From positions 1-20,587 of the IMG/VR virus record IMGVR_UViG_3300020160_000078: a stretch of 20,587 nucleotides of DNA; one strand, given 5' to 3'. A model generated the notes under the pieces. It did no database searches, had not been told where the DNA came from, and saw nothing but the letters and a program-made list of their open reading frames with translations. Below, in pieces: positions 6,772 through 14,091 of this stretch. The DNA is from a virus. The translations under genes were made by a program, and so were the position numbers. Positions within the stretch are counted from its first letter, which is position 1, and each line of letters begins with the position of its first letter.

Positions 6772-7178
6772 GTGAGCACCTGATTAGATCGCACTGAGGC
6801 GGGTAAGTTTGCGTAAGGCAGGATGCCATTCACATCATGCGCCAGTTCGATATTGTTACGCACAGGAGCTAGAGCAAGCAAGTCAAGTGCTTGCGCCAAT
6901 CTTGGGATTGCATCCAATGCCTGCTGAATCTTGGCGTTCAGGACAGCATCATCGACTGCCGTGTCCTGTGCCAGCGCACTAAGCTGTGCCAATGCCTCGT
7001 TTGCTGTGGCCGCTGCCGTGTCTGCCTGATACTCGAAGTCTGTGCCTGTAATGACTTGCAGCTCATCGACAGTAGAAAACAGCAACTCGAACTGTCTGAT
7101 CTGTTGCTGGTCGGTCAGGAAGGTGGCAAGCTGATCTCGCGTGAGATTGAGCCTGCGGGAAACAGGTGCGGTTGCCAT
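6756..7178 (-). CDS. Helical phage protein in the P22 gp26 position, function unknown
   Basis: This 140-residue protein has a start ATG at 7178 that overlaps by one base the stop codon of the gp10-like gene (TGATG), so translation is probably coupled. Residues 9-50 (RLNLTRDQLATFLTDQQQIRQFELLFSTVDEL) form an amphipathic helical segment, and residues 51-110 are Ala/Leu/Asp-rich and probably helical as well. The last 30 residues (ELAHDVNGILPYANLPASVRSNQVLTWLSM) are less regular. The gene directly follows gp10, which is where P22 encodes its tail needle gp26. It is much shorter than gp26 (233 residues), so needle function is a weak inference. The N-terminal block is a recurring feature of hypothetical proteins near P22-like tail genes. 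Confidence 0.75.
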   Translation of the reverse strand: MATAPVSRRLNLTRDQLATFLTDQQQIRQFELLFSTVDELQVITGTDFEYQADTAAATANEALAQLSALAQDTAVDDAVLNAKIQQALDAIPRLAQALDLLALAPVRNNIELAHDVNGILPYANLPASVRSNQVLTWLSM

Positions 7179-8590
7179 CAGAATGCCAATGCCTCGATCT
7201 GGGCTTCAAGACGGATAAACGACACGTGTGCATCGCTATCACCTTGGAAACGCTGAATTCGCCAGTTGCGCATGTGTCCTTGCTGAAACCATGCCAGGCG
7301 CTTGACGGTATTTCCAGTCGTTCCAACAGTGATATAGCGATCTTGGCTCCATGACTTGCCATCTACGCTGTAGCTGGTGCTGATCTGTGGGTTTGTGCCC
7401 AAGGCCACGCTGCCAGTCAAGCTGACCAGCTCTAGCTCGTTAAAAATCGCGCCATTGCTTTCGTTGTAGACGATCAGGGTGCCAAATTCCCAGCGAACTT
7501 TCTGGCCCCAATGTTCACCAGTACTTTGCACAAAGTAGCCGATGGCGCTGGATTGTGGATCGCCCACCAGCCACTTGTCGTAAATCCAGACCATATTGCG
7601 TGCGCGGTACTGCGCAAAGCCAACCACGGTAGTTGTCAGCGTGAACCAGACTGCCTCACCCAATGCCTCAGATGCTGATGCGTCATAGACTATGGTGCGG
7701 TCTGGTAGGTGCACATAAAGGTGCAGATGGTTCTTGTCGTTGCGTGCTTCAAGTTGCACACGCACCAGTTGCGCTTCTGTGTATTGCAACAGTAGATTGT
7801 CGATCTCCTGTGTGCTAAGTTTCTGGGTGGTTGCTGCTGCACCAATGTAGATGGATGGCGCTTCGTTGCGACCACCACCCAAGAATGCAATGCGATCAAG
7901 GAAGATGCAGCATGCATGCGTTCCAAGTACGCCTTTTTGAACTTGTGCACCATCGATGCGTGCAAATGGAAACAACTCTCCACCCACGTTGTCAAACACC
8001 TCAATCGTGTTGCTATTGAGCGCATAGACCTCGTTGCGTAGTTTGATCAATGCCACCACAGGGTCTGGGTCAACTTCTGAGCTGCCGTACTTCAGAGGAT
8101 TCACTGCCAGTGGGTTGGACAGCTCTGTGACGACCAGATTTGCACCATCAGTTGTCATGAAGTAGCCATCGACCCAACAAAAGTCGAGCACCACGCCAAG
8201 GTCTGGGTCTGTGTTCTGTGTGAGAGTAGATGCAACTGGATTCCAGAAATACAGTCGGCCACCTGATGCAATGCCCAGCAAGTCGAAGCTGTAGTCCATT
8301 GTCACCAGTGTGTTGACTGGCCCACCAACATCGCCCAAAGTTGTTACTGTGCCATCTCTGGCCACCGACACCAACTTGGTTCCCATGACTCGGTAGCAGA
8401 CACCGTTCCAGTTGATGCCGCCACGATCAGTGCCTGGGCCTGTGCCATTGGCCACAATGCCATCGCCTGGTCGCAGGAATCCGTTGCTGATGCCAGACTT
8501 CTTTGGCACAGGCATCATGTTGACCGGATAGCTGGTGCGCAGCTCTGGCGTGTTGTCAGCGTAGATGCCGTTGAGGATTGGAATTTGCAT
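7178..8590 (-). CDS. P22 gp10-like tail accessory (packaged DNA stabilization) protein
   Basis: The 470 residues compare with 472 for P22 gp10, the tail hub that seals the head-tail channel beneath gp4. The N-terminus MQIPILNGIYADNTPELRTSYPVNMMPVPKKSGISNGFLRPGDG is typical of the family. It is followed by regular beta-propeller-like strands with repeated hydrophobic pairs and Trp/Gly turns (GGRLYFWNP, DFCWVDGYFMTTDG, DKWLVGDPQSSAIGYF). The C-terminal part (SYSVDGKSWSQDRYITVG, RLAWFQQGHMRNWRIQRFQGDSDAHVSFIRLEAQIE) is also typical. The start at 8590 follows the small basic gene by three bases. Its SD is weak (GTGGTAAGCC), so coupling to the upstream stop is likely. Confidence 0.85.
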   Translation of the reverse strand: MQIPILNGIYADNTPELRTSYPVNMMPVPKKSGISNGFLRPGDGIVANGTGPGTDRGGINWNGVCYRVMGTKLVSVARDGTVTTLGDVGGPVNTLVTMDYSFDLLGIASGGRLYFWNPVASTLTQNTDPDLGVVLDFCWVDGYFMTTDGANLVVTELSNPLAVNPLKYGSSEVDPDPVVALIKLRNEVYALNSNTIEVFDNVGGELFPFARIDGAQVQKGVLGTHACCIFLDRIAFLGGGRNEAPSIYIGAAATTQKLSTQEIDNLLLQYTEAQLVRVQLEARNDKNHLHLYVHLPDRTIVYDASASEALGEAVWFTLTTTVVGFAQYRARNMVWIYDKWLVGDPQSSAIGYFVQSTGEHWGQKVRWEFGTLIVYNESNGAIFNELELVSLTGSVALGTNPQISTSYSVDGKSWSQDRYITVGTTGNTVKRLAWFQQGHMRNWRIQRFQGDSDAHVSFIRLEAQIEALAF

Positions 8591-8593
8591 GGC

Positions 8594-8878
8594 TTACCAC
8601 TTGACCTTGTTGGCCCAATATGCTGCGCTCATTTTGCCCTTGGCAATGTTCTCAGCGTGTCTGGCCTTGAATGATTCTCGACGAGTCTCGGATGCCTTCG
8701 ACTCGCCTTCCTTCTTTGGAGACCCAGACACGCCTTGCTGACCGAAGCGAATGGTTTTCACTTGGTCGCCTTCCTTGGCCACGACAACATGGCTCTTGGT
8801 TGGATGCGATGGAGTGCGTTTGGGCTTGTTGTAGCCCTCAACTCCAATGCGAGCAAGGCGTGTGTCTTTGGTGGCCAT
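8594..8878 (-). CDS. Small basic phage protein of unknown function
   Basis: The 94-residue, strongly basic protein starts at the ATG at 8878, two bases from the end of the upstream gene's TAA. A longer frame reaching 8971 would overlap that gene by 92 bases, and its extra residues look unlike the conserved start MATKDTRLARIGV. Notable blocks are GYNKPKRTPSHPTKSHVVVAKEGDQVKTIRFGQQGV (residues 15-50) and ESFKARHAENIAKGKMSAAYWANKVKW (residues 68-94). This protein recurs in tailed phages with the same ending. Its role is not known to me. It sits between a tail structural gene and the gp10-like hub. The abundance of Lys and Arg could mean nucleic-acid contact, but no recognised fold supports this. 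Confidence 0.85.
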   Translation of the reverse strand: MATKDTRLARIGVEGYNKPKRTPSHPTKSHVVVAKEGDQVKTIRFGQQGVSGSPKKEGESKASETRRESFKARHAENIAKGKMSAAYWANKVKW

Positions 8879-8879
8879 G

Positions 8880-10073
8880 TTAGAAGCTGGCTTGCAAGCT
8901 GTAGTATTCCAACTGAACCAACTCGTTTGCAGTGGCTGGTTGAGCCGTGATTGCAAATGTCTGATCCACATTGGTGTTAATACTTAGTGTCACAACAGCA
9001 CCTGTTGATGCGCCATGACCAGTTGCACCAATTGCATTTGAGACAATTTGCGATCCGCCACGATTAACAATCTCTTTTTGAACCGATACGCTTGCATTGT
9101 TGGCTGCGGCCAATGTGAAGATTGCGCTTCCACCAAAAGTCATGTTCAGGTTTTTGGCGTTGGCGCTGTTGGTCAAGCTGAAAAGTGCATTGATCTCGAT
9201 CTGTCCACCAGTTCCGACTGACCAGCCTGGCACTGTGACAGAGGCCAGAGTTACTGCGGTGTTGGCCACAGCGACGACTGCGGTGCCGTACCAGACCAAG
9301 GCAGTTTGCACGCCACTTTGCGTGCCACTTGTGGTGATGGCTGCACCGCCTGCGGATGCAGACACGGTGAATGTGTTTGGAGACAACACGGTTTTGACGT
9401 AGTAGGTCGTGCCAGCGGCCAAGCCAGTTGGCAATGCGCCAGTGGTCGTGAAGCGAATTGTGTCGTTGACAGACAGACCATGATCTGTCCAAGTGACCAC
9501 GCCAGGCGCTGCAATGGTGATTGTCACAGTTGAGCTGATGTAAGCCAGATCGATGGTGACTGCTGTGCCTGTGGTGTCAACATCCAGCGCTGTGACTGGA
9601 TATAAGCCGGTCACGCCTGTGCCGCCAGTCCATGTCGCATAAACGTTTTCACCAACTGCCACAGCTGCTGTCAAGCCATGAGCGCCAGCGCTGTTCAGAC
9701 GAACTTTTCCTGCGTTGTTGTTGTAGGTCAAAGTCACGAATGTGCCAGCAGGCTCAACCAATCCAATTGGGCCTTTATTCTCAAGCACCAATGCAGGGAA
9801 GCTGCGCAGCTTGGGCTGTGCGCCAATGCTGTACTCGACAGTGGAATTGCGATTGTCAATGCGGATTGTGCGTTCTTCGGTGTAAGGGCCGAAGGTCTGA
9901 GCAGTGTTGAACAGCGTTCCAATGGTGGAGTAGTTCCAAGGCTGTGCGCTTGTGGCCACAGATTGCAACAGGACGGTGGTCGACTCGTTGCCGGTGTTAC
10001 CGATGCTGATGTACTCGCCAACAGGCAGGATCACATCGACTTGGTTTTGGGTCAGGCTTGGCTGGATAAACAT
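8880..10073 (-). CDS. Mosaic tail/virion structural protein
   Basis: The 397-residue, all-beta protein is rich in Thr, Ala, Val and Gly. Residues 1-110 (QPSLTQNQVDVILPVGEYISIGN, FGPYTEERTIRI) form an N-terminal domain. Residues 120-180 (GKVRLNSAGAHGLTAAVAVGENVYATWTGGTGVTGLYPVTALDV) and 188-260 (VTWTDHGLSVNDTIRF, LPTGLAAGTTYYV, SPNTFTVSASAGG, ITTSGTQSG) are two forms of a module widely repeated in phage tail and fibre proteins. Residues 265-397 form a C-terminal beta domain with a GATGHGASTGAVVTLSINTNVDQTFAITAQ pattern seen in distal tail proteins. The start at 10073 has AGGAG upstream. Located between gp4-like and gp10-like genes, it is probably a virion protein. Specific role unknown. Confidence 0.75.
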   Translation of the reverse strand: MFIQPSLTQNQVDVILPVGEYISIGNTGNESTTVLLQSVATSAQPWNYSTIGTLFNTAQTFGPYTEERTIRIDNRNSTVEYSIGAQPKLRSFPALVLENKGPIGLVEPAGTFVTLTYNNNAGKVRLNSAGAHGLTAAVAVGENVYATWTGGTGVTGLYPVTALDVDTTGTAVTIDLAYISSTVTITIAAPGVVTWTDHGLSVNDTIRFTTTGALPTGLAAGTTYYVKTVLSPNTFTVSASAGGAAITTSGTQSGVQTALVWYGTAVVAVANTAVTLASVTVPGWSVGTGGQIEINALFSLTNSANAKNLNMTFGGSAIFTLAAANNASVSVQKEIVNRGGSQIVSNAIGATGHGASTGAVVTLSINTNVDQTFAITAQPATANELVQLEYYSLQASF

Positions 10074-10091
10074 GGTAGTGGCTCCTAAAAG

Positions 10092-10547
10092 TTAAGCGAT
10101 GCGATACCACGAATTTGTGGCTTGATAGAAACGCATGGTGAAAAATGCATTGGCTGCTAGTGTGGTTGGTGCACCGAATGCATTGGATGCGCCATTGAGC
10201 GCCAGCGTGAATGCTGTGATGATCTGAGTCGTTGTCACCAGCACTTGAGTGCCATCAGGCACGCCAGTGTTCAATGGCAAGGTGATCGTGCCTGTGGCCA
10301 GTGTGCCAGCAGGTTGCAAGATCATCCATTGCTGTTCGCTGACAGGCGTTGGCACTGTCACGTTGAAGCCAGTGCCTGGAACGTACAGATTGGTGGCCAC
10401 AGTCGGGGCCGCGAATGTAGCTTGGAAGTATTGCAGCAATGCGCTGACCGACATTTTCCGAGCATCGCCATTGTTCTGGTCGTAGACCGGAATCTGGTTT
10501 GCACCAGAGACTTGGCTGATGCTTGAGAGTTGGTTGATTTGTGGCAT
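10092..10547 (-). CDS. Structural protein of unknown function with tail-fibre-like start
   Basis: The 151-residue protein begins with the stretch MPQINQLSSISQVSGANQIPVYDQNNGDARKMS, a motif often seen at the N-terminus of small phage structural proteins, followed by a short helix (VSALLQYFQATFAAP). The remaining 100 residues are beta-rich with many Thr and Ala (PLNTGVPDGTQVLVTTTQIITAFTLALNGASNAFGAPTTLAANAFFTMRFYQATNSWYRIA), resembling a beta-sandwich tail-attached domain. The start at 10547 has GAGGAA upstream, 12 bases after the gp4-like stop. I infer a virion component close to the head-tail junction. No enzyme motif is visible. Confidence 0.75.
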   Translation of the reverse strand: MPQINQLSSISQVSGANQIPVYDQNNGDARKMSVSALLQYFQATFAAPTVATNLYVPGTGFNVTVPTPVSEQQWMILQPAGTLATGTITLPLNTGVPDGTQVLVTTTQIITAFTLALNGASNAFGAPTTLAANAFFTMRFYQATNSWYRIA

Positions 10548-10559
10548 GTTGGTATTTCC

Positions 10560-11042
10560 TCAGTTGTATTCGAGTGGGCCGTCTTGACCGGCCAAGACTG
10601 GATCGTAGGGGCGCTGCAAGAATGGGTCGTCGTAGACGCGCCAAGGCTTGTTGCCTGCACCGGATGGCATTGTGCCTGGCATCTGTTGCTCCATTGGCAT
10701 GGCCGCACGCGACAGCAGGGTGTTGTAGGACTCCTTGGCCGTGGCCTTGGTGTCAGGCATGACTTGCTTGCCATAGCTTGGGGCCAGTTTGATGGCCAGA
10801 TTGGTGTAGATGGCCTCATTTGAGCTGTCAGGCACATTGGTCTGCTCGTCAAGATCGCTGTCTTGAGGACTGGATGGCAGTGGGTATCCCAATCGAATGC
10901 CAAGGGCATTCCATGCTGCAATCATGGTGTCGAGTCTGCGTAGGGCAGACTGCAACTGTTCTGGTGTCAGATCAAAGACGTAGGATGCAAGGCCAATTTC
11001 CTCGAAGGCCTGTGCGATGAATTGGCGTTTTGTCCATCCCAT
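10560..11042 (-). CDS. P22 gp4-like head closure / tail accessory factor
   Basis: The 160-residue protein (P22 gp4 is 166) starts with MGWTKRQFIAQAFEEIGLASYVFDLTPEQLQSALRRLDTMIAAWNALGIRLGYPLP, the conserved helical core of the gp4 family. This is followed by SNEAIYTNLAIKLAPSYGK and a flexible C-terminus. In P22, gp4 binds the portal ring after packaging and provides the site for gp10 and the tailspike. Start: ATG at 11042 with AGGAGAATGAC upstream, one base after the previous stop. P22 gp4 also has a muramidase activity; no matching catalytic pattern can be confirmed here. The order coat, gp4, gp10 is conserved with extra genes inserted. Confidence 0.85.
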   Translation of the reverse strand: MGWTKRQFIAQAFEEIGLASYVFDLTPEQLQSALRRLDTMIAAWNALGIRLGYPLPSSPQDSDLDEQTNVPDSSNEAIYTNLAIKLAPSYGKQVMPDTKATAKESYNTLLSRAAMPMEQQMPGTMPSGAGNKPWRVYDDPFLQRPYDPVLAGQDGPLEYN

Positions 11043-11043
11043 G

Positions 11044-11490
11044 TCATTCTCCTGTGTTCTCAGACAATCTGTCTTGGATCAATTGTCCCAGTTTTTTGTC
11101 TTTTGTGCGACCATCAAAGCGAATTCCCAATTCGGTGGCCTTGGCCTCAAGTTCTTCGCGGGTTGGCCCTGCGTCCTCATCAATAGGCTCGGGCTCTGGC
11201 TCAGGAGCTGGCGCTGGCTCGGCCTTGACCTGCTCACGCCAGTCGAGTGGCTTGGCTGGCTTTTTCTTCTTTGTGGGCTTGATTGCCCACTTTGGCTTTG
11301 GTTTTACGTTGCCATTGGCCTTCTCGCCTGCGGCTTCGATGGCCTCAGCTGACGATGTAAACCAGCCTGCGGCCAGCTTTGCGTCGAGTTCTTCTTGTGT
11401 CTGGACGCTGTCGAAGTTGTACGTGCCGCCACCAGGCTTGCGTTGCTGGCCTGGACTGCGGTAGATCATTGCTGGGAATGATGTGCTCAT
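11044..11490 (-). CDS. Virion-region protein with probable C-terminal HeH/LEM-like domain
   Basis: The 148-residue protein starts at the ATG at 11490, whose ATGA overlaps the stop of the upstream 57-residue gene. Residues 1-45 (MIYRSPGQQRKPGGGTYNFDSVQTQEELDAKLAAGWF) form a short module seen in many hypothetical phage proteins. Residues 62-80 are Lys/Pro-rich (KPKPKWAIKPTKKKKPAK), and residues 92-103 form a Pro/Glu spacer (PAPAPEPEPEPI). Residues 109-143 (PTREELEAKATELGIRFDGRTKDKKLGQLIQDRL) read as a helix-extension-helix (HeH) or LEM-like motif, often used in phage proteins to bind DNA or protein. Placed between coat and head-closure genes. A role at the head vertex is possible but not shown. 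Confidence 0.75.
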   Translation of the reverse strand: MSTSFPAMIYRSPGQQRKPGGGTYNFDSVQTQEELDAKLAAGWFTSSAEAIEAAGEKANGNVKPKPKWAIKPTKKKKPAKPLDWREQVKAEPAPAPEPEPEPIDEDAGPTREELEAKATELGIRFDGRTKDKKLGQLIQDRLSENTGE

Positions 11491-11660
11491 TTTTTGGCTT
11501 TCATGGGCTTGGCTGTTTTGGCAGATGCAACAAATGCAGCCTTTGTCGGTGCGCCTTTTGTGCCAGGCTTGCGCATGCGCTCAGGCGTTTTGCCTGCGGC
11601 CTTCTGGTCTGCAATGCGCTCACGCTTGGCGTGAATGTTGGCGTATAGACCGGCCTTCAC
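11487..11660 (-). CDS. Tiny lysine-rich protein (57 aa), conserved phage family
   Basis: The frame runs from a GTG at 11660 to a TGA at 11487. No ATG lies upstream in frame before the preceding stop. The GTG overlaps the stop codon of the upstream gene (GTGA), and the TGA overlaps the next ATG (ATGA), so both junctions are coupled. The product starts VKAGLYANIHAKRERI and continues with PERMRKPGTKGAPTKAAF, a pattern I recognise as a recurring small phage protein (xKGLYANIHAKRxRI ... KMRKPGxKGAPT). It ends AKTAKPMKAKK, sharing AKPMKAKK with the upstream gene. Role unknown; very basic. Confidence 0.75.
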   Translation of the reverse strand: MKAGLYANIHAKRERIADQKAAGKTPERMRKPGTKGAPTKAAFVASAKTAKPMKAKK

Positions 11661-11836
11661 TTCTTGGCCTTCATGGGCTTTGCTGGCGCTTTGCTGGGTT
11701 TACCAGCGGCCTTGGCTGCCTTGCGTGCAGTGGTCAGTGCCACGGCCACGGCTTGTTTCTGAGGCATTCCTGCCTTCATTTCCTTGGCAATGTTCTTGCC
11801 AATGGACTTGCTTGAGTAACCTTTTGTCAATGGCAT
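11657..11836 (-). CDS. Tiny lysine-rich protein (59 aa), conserved phage family
   Basis: Fifty-nine residues, starting at the ATG at 11836 with AGGAGCACACC upstream, just after the coat terminator. The product begins MPLTKGYSSKSIGKNIAKEMKAG and continues MPQKQAVAVALTTARKAAK, which matches the recurring small phage protein pattern 'KGxSxKxIxxNIxxEMxxGxPQKQAVAIALxxARK'. It ends AKPMKAKK. The protein is basic and mostly helical. In other phages proteins of this type lie near virion genes, with no established function that I know of. Its stop overlaps the next GTG start. Confidence 0.8.
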   Translation of the reverse strand: MPLTKGYSSKSIGKNIAKEMKAGMPQKQAVAVALTTARKAAKAAGKPSKAPAKPMKAKK

Positions 11837-11848
11837 GGTGTGCTCCTT

Positions 11849-11884
11849 GGAATGAAGAAAGAAGAAGGGGCCGAAGCCCCTTCT
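11849..11884 (-). terminator. Intrinsic terminator after the coat gene
   Basis: On the minus strand there is a perfect nine-base stem AGAAGGGGC / GCCCCTTCT (11884-11863) closed by a C(TTCG)G tetraloop, a very stable RNA hairpin. It is followed by a pyrimidine-rich tract TTCTTTCTTCATT (62 down to about 50 of the 118xx block). It lies 13 bases past the coat stop codon. The T-tract is interrupted, so partial termination is likely, which would raise coat expression above that of the tail genes. Confidence 0.75.
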
Positions 11885-11891
11885 CCCCTAG

Positions 11892-11908
11892 ATCAGCTTA
11901 GGGCTGAT
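11892..11908 (-). other. Short inverted repeat at coat stop codon
   Basis: ATCAGC and GCTGAT flank a five-base loop that contains the coat gene's TAA stop. It lies just ahead of the terminator hairpin, making two hairpins in tandem. Six base pairs alone are modest, and the structure may be chance or an mRNA 3'-end stabiliser. Confidence 0.35.
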
Positions 11909-13172
11909 TGAACAACAAGATGCCGGACATTTCAGGCTGCTTGTTGACCACACCGAACAGTGTGTCCAAGCGATACTTGATCGTCATGCTGTCGATGTCG
12001 TAGAACTTCTGCATCACCAGTTCCACACCCTGGTCGGTAGTAGCACGCATCACTGCGGTGCCAGCATCGGATGGGACTGCGTAGCGGCCAGGCAAGATTT
12101 CCAACGAATCACGCTGCCAGAACACGTTGATGTTCGAGGCTGCGGTGTTGAGCCAGTTGATCGGTGCAGCAGCAGCAGGAGTAACGATAACGTTCTTGTA
12201 CTGTGCAGATGCATCGCTTGCAACTTGGTTGGAGATGATGCCAGGGCTGATCACCATTTGAGTGCCGTTGGTGATGCTGATGACACGGAATGTCTTCAGT
12301 TGACCAGTGGACTGCTTGGTGATGTGATGCACAGCAACCACGCCATCGATCGTGAAGCAATCACCGACAGCCACGCCAACAGTGTTGGACACTGTGACGG
12401 TCTGATAGCGGTTGTCAACGTTGATCTGGCCACCGACAGATGTCGATGTTGCTTGTGGCACCAAGTAGTTGCCAGCAGCGTTCTGAGTGTCGATGGTAGT
12501 GACACCACCAGCTGCCGCAGCGATGCGGTTTGCGTAGTCGAACTTGTAAGTGTCGAAGCCTGCGACCATACCAACGAAGCTGCGCTCGTATGCACGATCA
12601 GACTTGGCATTACCGAACGAACGGCTTGCTTGAGACAAGTTACCGGCCAGACCGTTGTAGTCGCGGCTGGACAAGCCCAAGAAGCGATCGTAGTCAGGAA
12701 CGCCTTGCTCGTTCATAATGCTGTCGCACAAGGCCACATCATCATAATCACCGGCCGCAGTAGAGACTGGAACAACCAAAGTGCCTTGGGCAGCTGCGGT
12801 GTTCATGATCGCCACGTTGATGTCGGATGCGAGCTTTTGCTTGGCTGACTCACCCAAACGACCTTCTTGCAATGCGTCACGCAAGTCAAGAGTGGTCATT
12901 GTCCAAGGCACAGTCTTGCTGAAGCCAATGGTGGAAGGCACAGACAACTGAGTCATGTTCTGGTAAGAACCAGCGATGGTGGTGCCAGGTGTGCTGGTGA
13001 TGGATTGCGCCATGTAAGGCATTGGACGCCAGATGACGTTGTTGGTGCGTGCCATCATTGTCTGGTCTGTGTTGTAGACCGAAACATGACGAGACAAGAC
13101 CAGCAAGTCTTGGAAACCTTCGAGGATGTCTTCAAACGCTACGCGTTCTTCTTTTGAGAAACTATTGGCCAT
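11898..13172 (-). CDS. Major capsid (coat) protein, P22 gp5-like
   Basis: The 424-residue protein (P22 coat is 430) starts at 13172 with AGGAG upstream. The N-terminus MANSFSKEERVAFEDILEGFQDLLVLSRHVSVYNTDQTMMARTNNVIWRPMPYMAQS has the helical arm and strand pattern of P22-type coat proteins. SKTVPWTMTTLDLRDALQEGRLGESAKQKLASDINVAIMN (about 84-125) is the conserved family block. A middle region (about 245-335, rich in Val, Thr and Gly) corresponds to the telokin-like insertion domain. The end is GVELVMQKFYDIDSMTIKYRLDTLFGVVNKQPEMSGILLFNQ. The HK97 fold would be expected. The gene follows the scaffold and is followed by a terminator, matching high expression. Confidence 0.9.
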   Translation of the reverse strand: MANSFSKEERVAFEDILEGFQDLLVLSRHVSVYNTDQTMMARTNNVIWRPMPYMAQSITSTPGTTIAGSYQNMTQLSVPSTIGFSKTVPWTMTTLDLRDALQEGRLGESAKQKLASDINVAIMNTAAAQGTLVVPVSTAAGDYDDVALCDSIMNEQGVPDYDRFLGLSSRDYNGLAGNLSQASRSFGNAKSDRAYERSFVGMVAGFDTYKFDYANRIAAAAGGVTTIDTQNAAGNYLVPQATSTSVGGQINVDNRYQTVTVSNTVGVAVGDCFTIDGVVAVHHITKQSTGQLKTFRVISITNGTQMVISPGIISNQVASDASAQYKNVIVTPAAAAPINWLNTAASNINVFWQRDSLEILPGRYAVPSDAGTAVMRATTDQGVELVMQKFYDIDSMTIKYRLDTLFGVVNKQPEMSGILLFNQP

Positions 13173-13197
13173 GATGGGCTCCTAAATTAAAAAATTG

Positions 13198-14091
13198 TCA
13201 TTTTGAAGCTGCTCGCTTCTGCGCTTTGTACTGGATGACTTTCGTCATGTTGCCAGTCTTCTCCGCTTCTGCTCGTAGCCGTTCAAGGGTTGAGTCCACC
13301 GCCCCAGATACTCGGCCAGTTCCTGACACAATTCTCTCGGGTGGCGGGGCTGCCCTGCGGTTGGTAACTTTCAATTCTTTCTCCAGTTTCGCTACCGCAA
13401 AGGCAAACTTTACGGGGTCTTTAATGTCGGACAGCTCTTTTGCCTTCTTTGGGTTCTTGCCGAGCGCGTAGATGACGAGCGCAGGATTATCTGCACCTTG
13501 GAGCACCACGCCTTGCTGGGTGATGTTGAACAACTCTTGGGCCACGGCCTCAGCGTCTTCAAAATCTTTGACTCTCAGCTCGGCTTTCGCCTTGCCGTAG
13601 CCATCCAGTTTGGCTTGCCATGCTTTTTGCTGATTCATAACTTCAGCTTCTTGCTTGGCGTTTGACTCATCGGCTTGTCGCTTGCGCTCAAACCAATCAG
13701 CCAGTGCTGCCTCGAATTTGTCAGCGTCATAGTCATGTTCTTCAAGGCTTGGCTTCTTGCCCAGCACGACCGGCTTGGTCTCAGTCTGTGCGGTGCTTTG
13801 CAGCTTGCCTTGCAGTTCACGGTTTTGCCGTTGCAATTCTCTGTTCGTCTTACGCAGCTCGCGTACCCATTCAGGCGCATGAGTCTGTTCTTCGGGAGGT
13901 GGCGCTTCCTCACCAATGGATACGATCACTTCGTCGTTGTCGCCTTCGTTGTCTTCGGTGCTCTGGTCATCGCCCTGGTCACCAGTGGATTGGTACTCAC
14001 TGGTGGTTTCCTCAGTGCTTTGGCCTTCGTCCTCAACAACAATGGTGTCATCGTCTTGGTTTTCTTCTCCTGATACTGCCTTTGTGTTCAT
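13198..14091 (-). CDS. Scaffolding protein, P22 gp8-like
   Basis: The 297-residue protein (P22 scaffold is 303) starts at 14091 with a GGGGTCAGAAG leader. Residues 1-75 are extremely acidic (Asp/Glu/Ser/Thr/Gln-rich, with DDDTIVVEDEG and NDEVIVSIGEE). The middle is helical and charged (ELRKTNRELQRQNRELQGKL, likely coiled coil; YDADKFEAALADWFERKRQADE). The C-terminus from about 270 is basic (LRAEAEKTGNMTKVIQYKAQKRAASK), like the coat-binding helix-turn-helix of P22 scaffold. Position directly between portal and coat is the classical scaffold location. No protease motif is visible in or next to it, consistent with a reusable rather than a cleaved scaffold. Confidence 0.85.
   Translation of the reverse strand: MNTKAVSGEENQDDDTIVVEDEGQSTEETTSEYQSTGDQGDDQSTEDNEGDNDEVIVSIGEEAPPPEEQTHAPEWVRELRKTNRELQRQNRELQGKLQSTAQTETKPVVLGKKPSLEEHDYDADKFEAALADWFERKRQADESNAKQEAEVMNQQKAWQAKLDGYGKAKAELRVKDFEDAEAVAQELFNITQQGVVLQGADNPALVIYALGKNPKKAKELSDIKDPVKFAFAVAKLEKELKVTNRRAAPPPERIVSGTGRVSGAVDSTLERLRAEAEKTGNMTKVIQYKAQKRAASK

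Noticed and set aside
6756-7178. Calling this the P22 gp26 tail needle
   Set aside because: Position fits but the protein is far too short and lacks a visible long needle coiled coil, so only the position is reported.
8594-8971. Longer start for the small basic protein
   Set aside because: The extension overlaps the upstream gene by 92 bases and is unlike the conserved MATK start at 8878.
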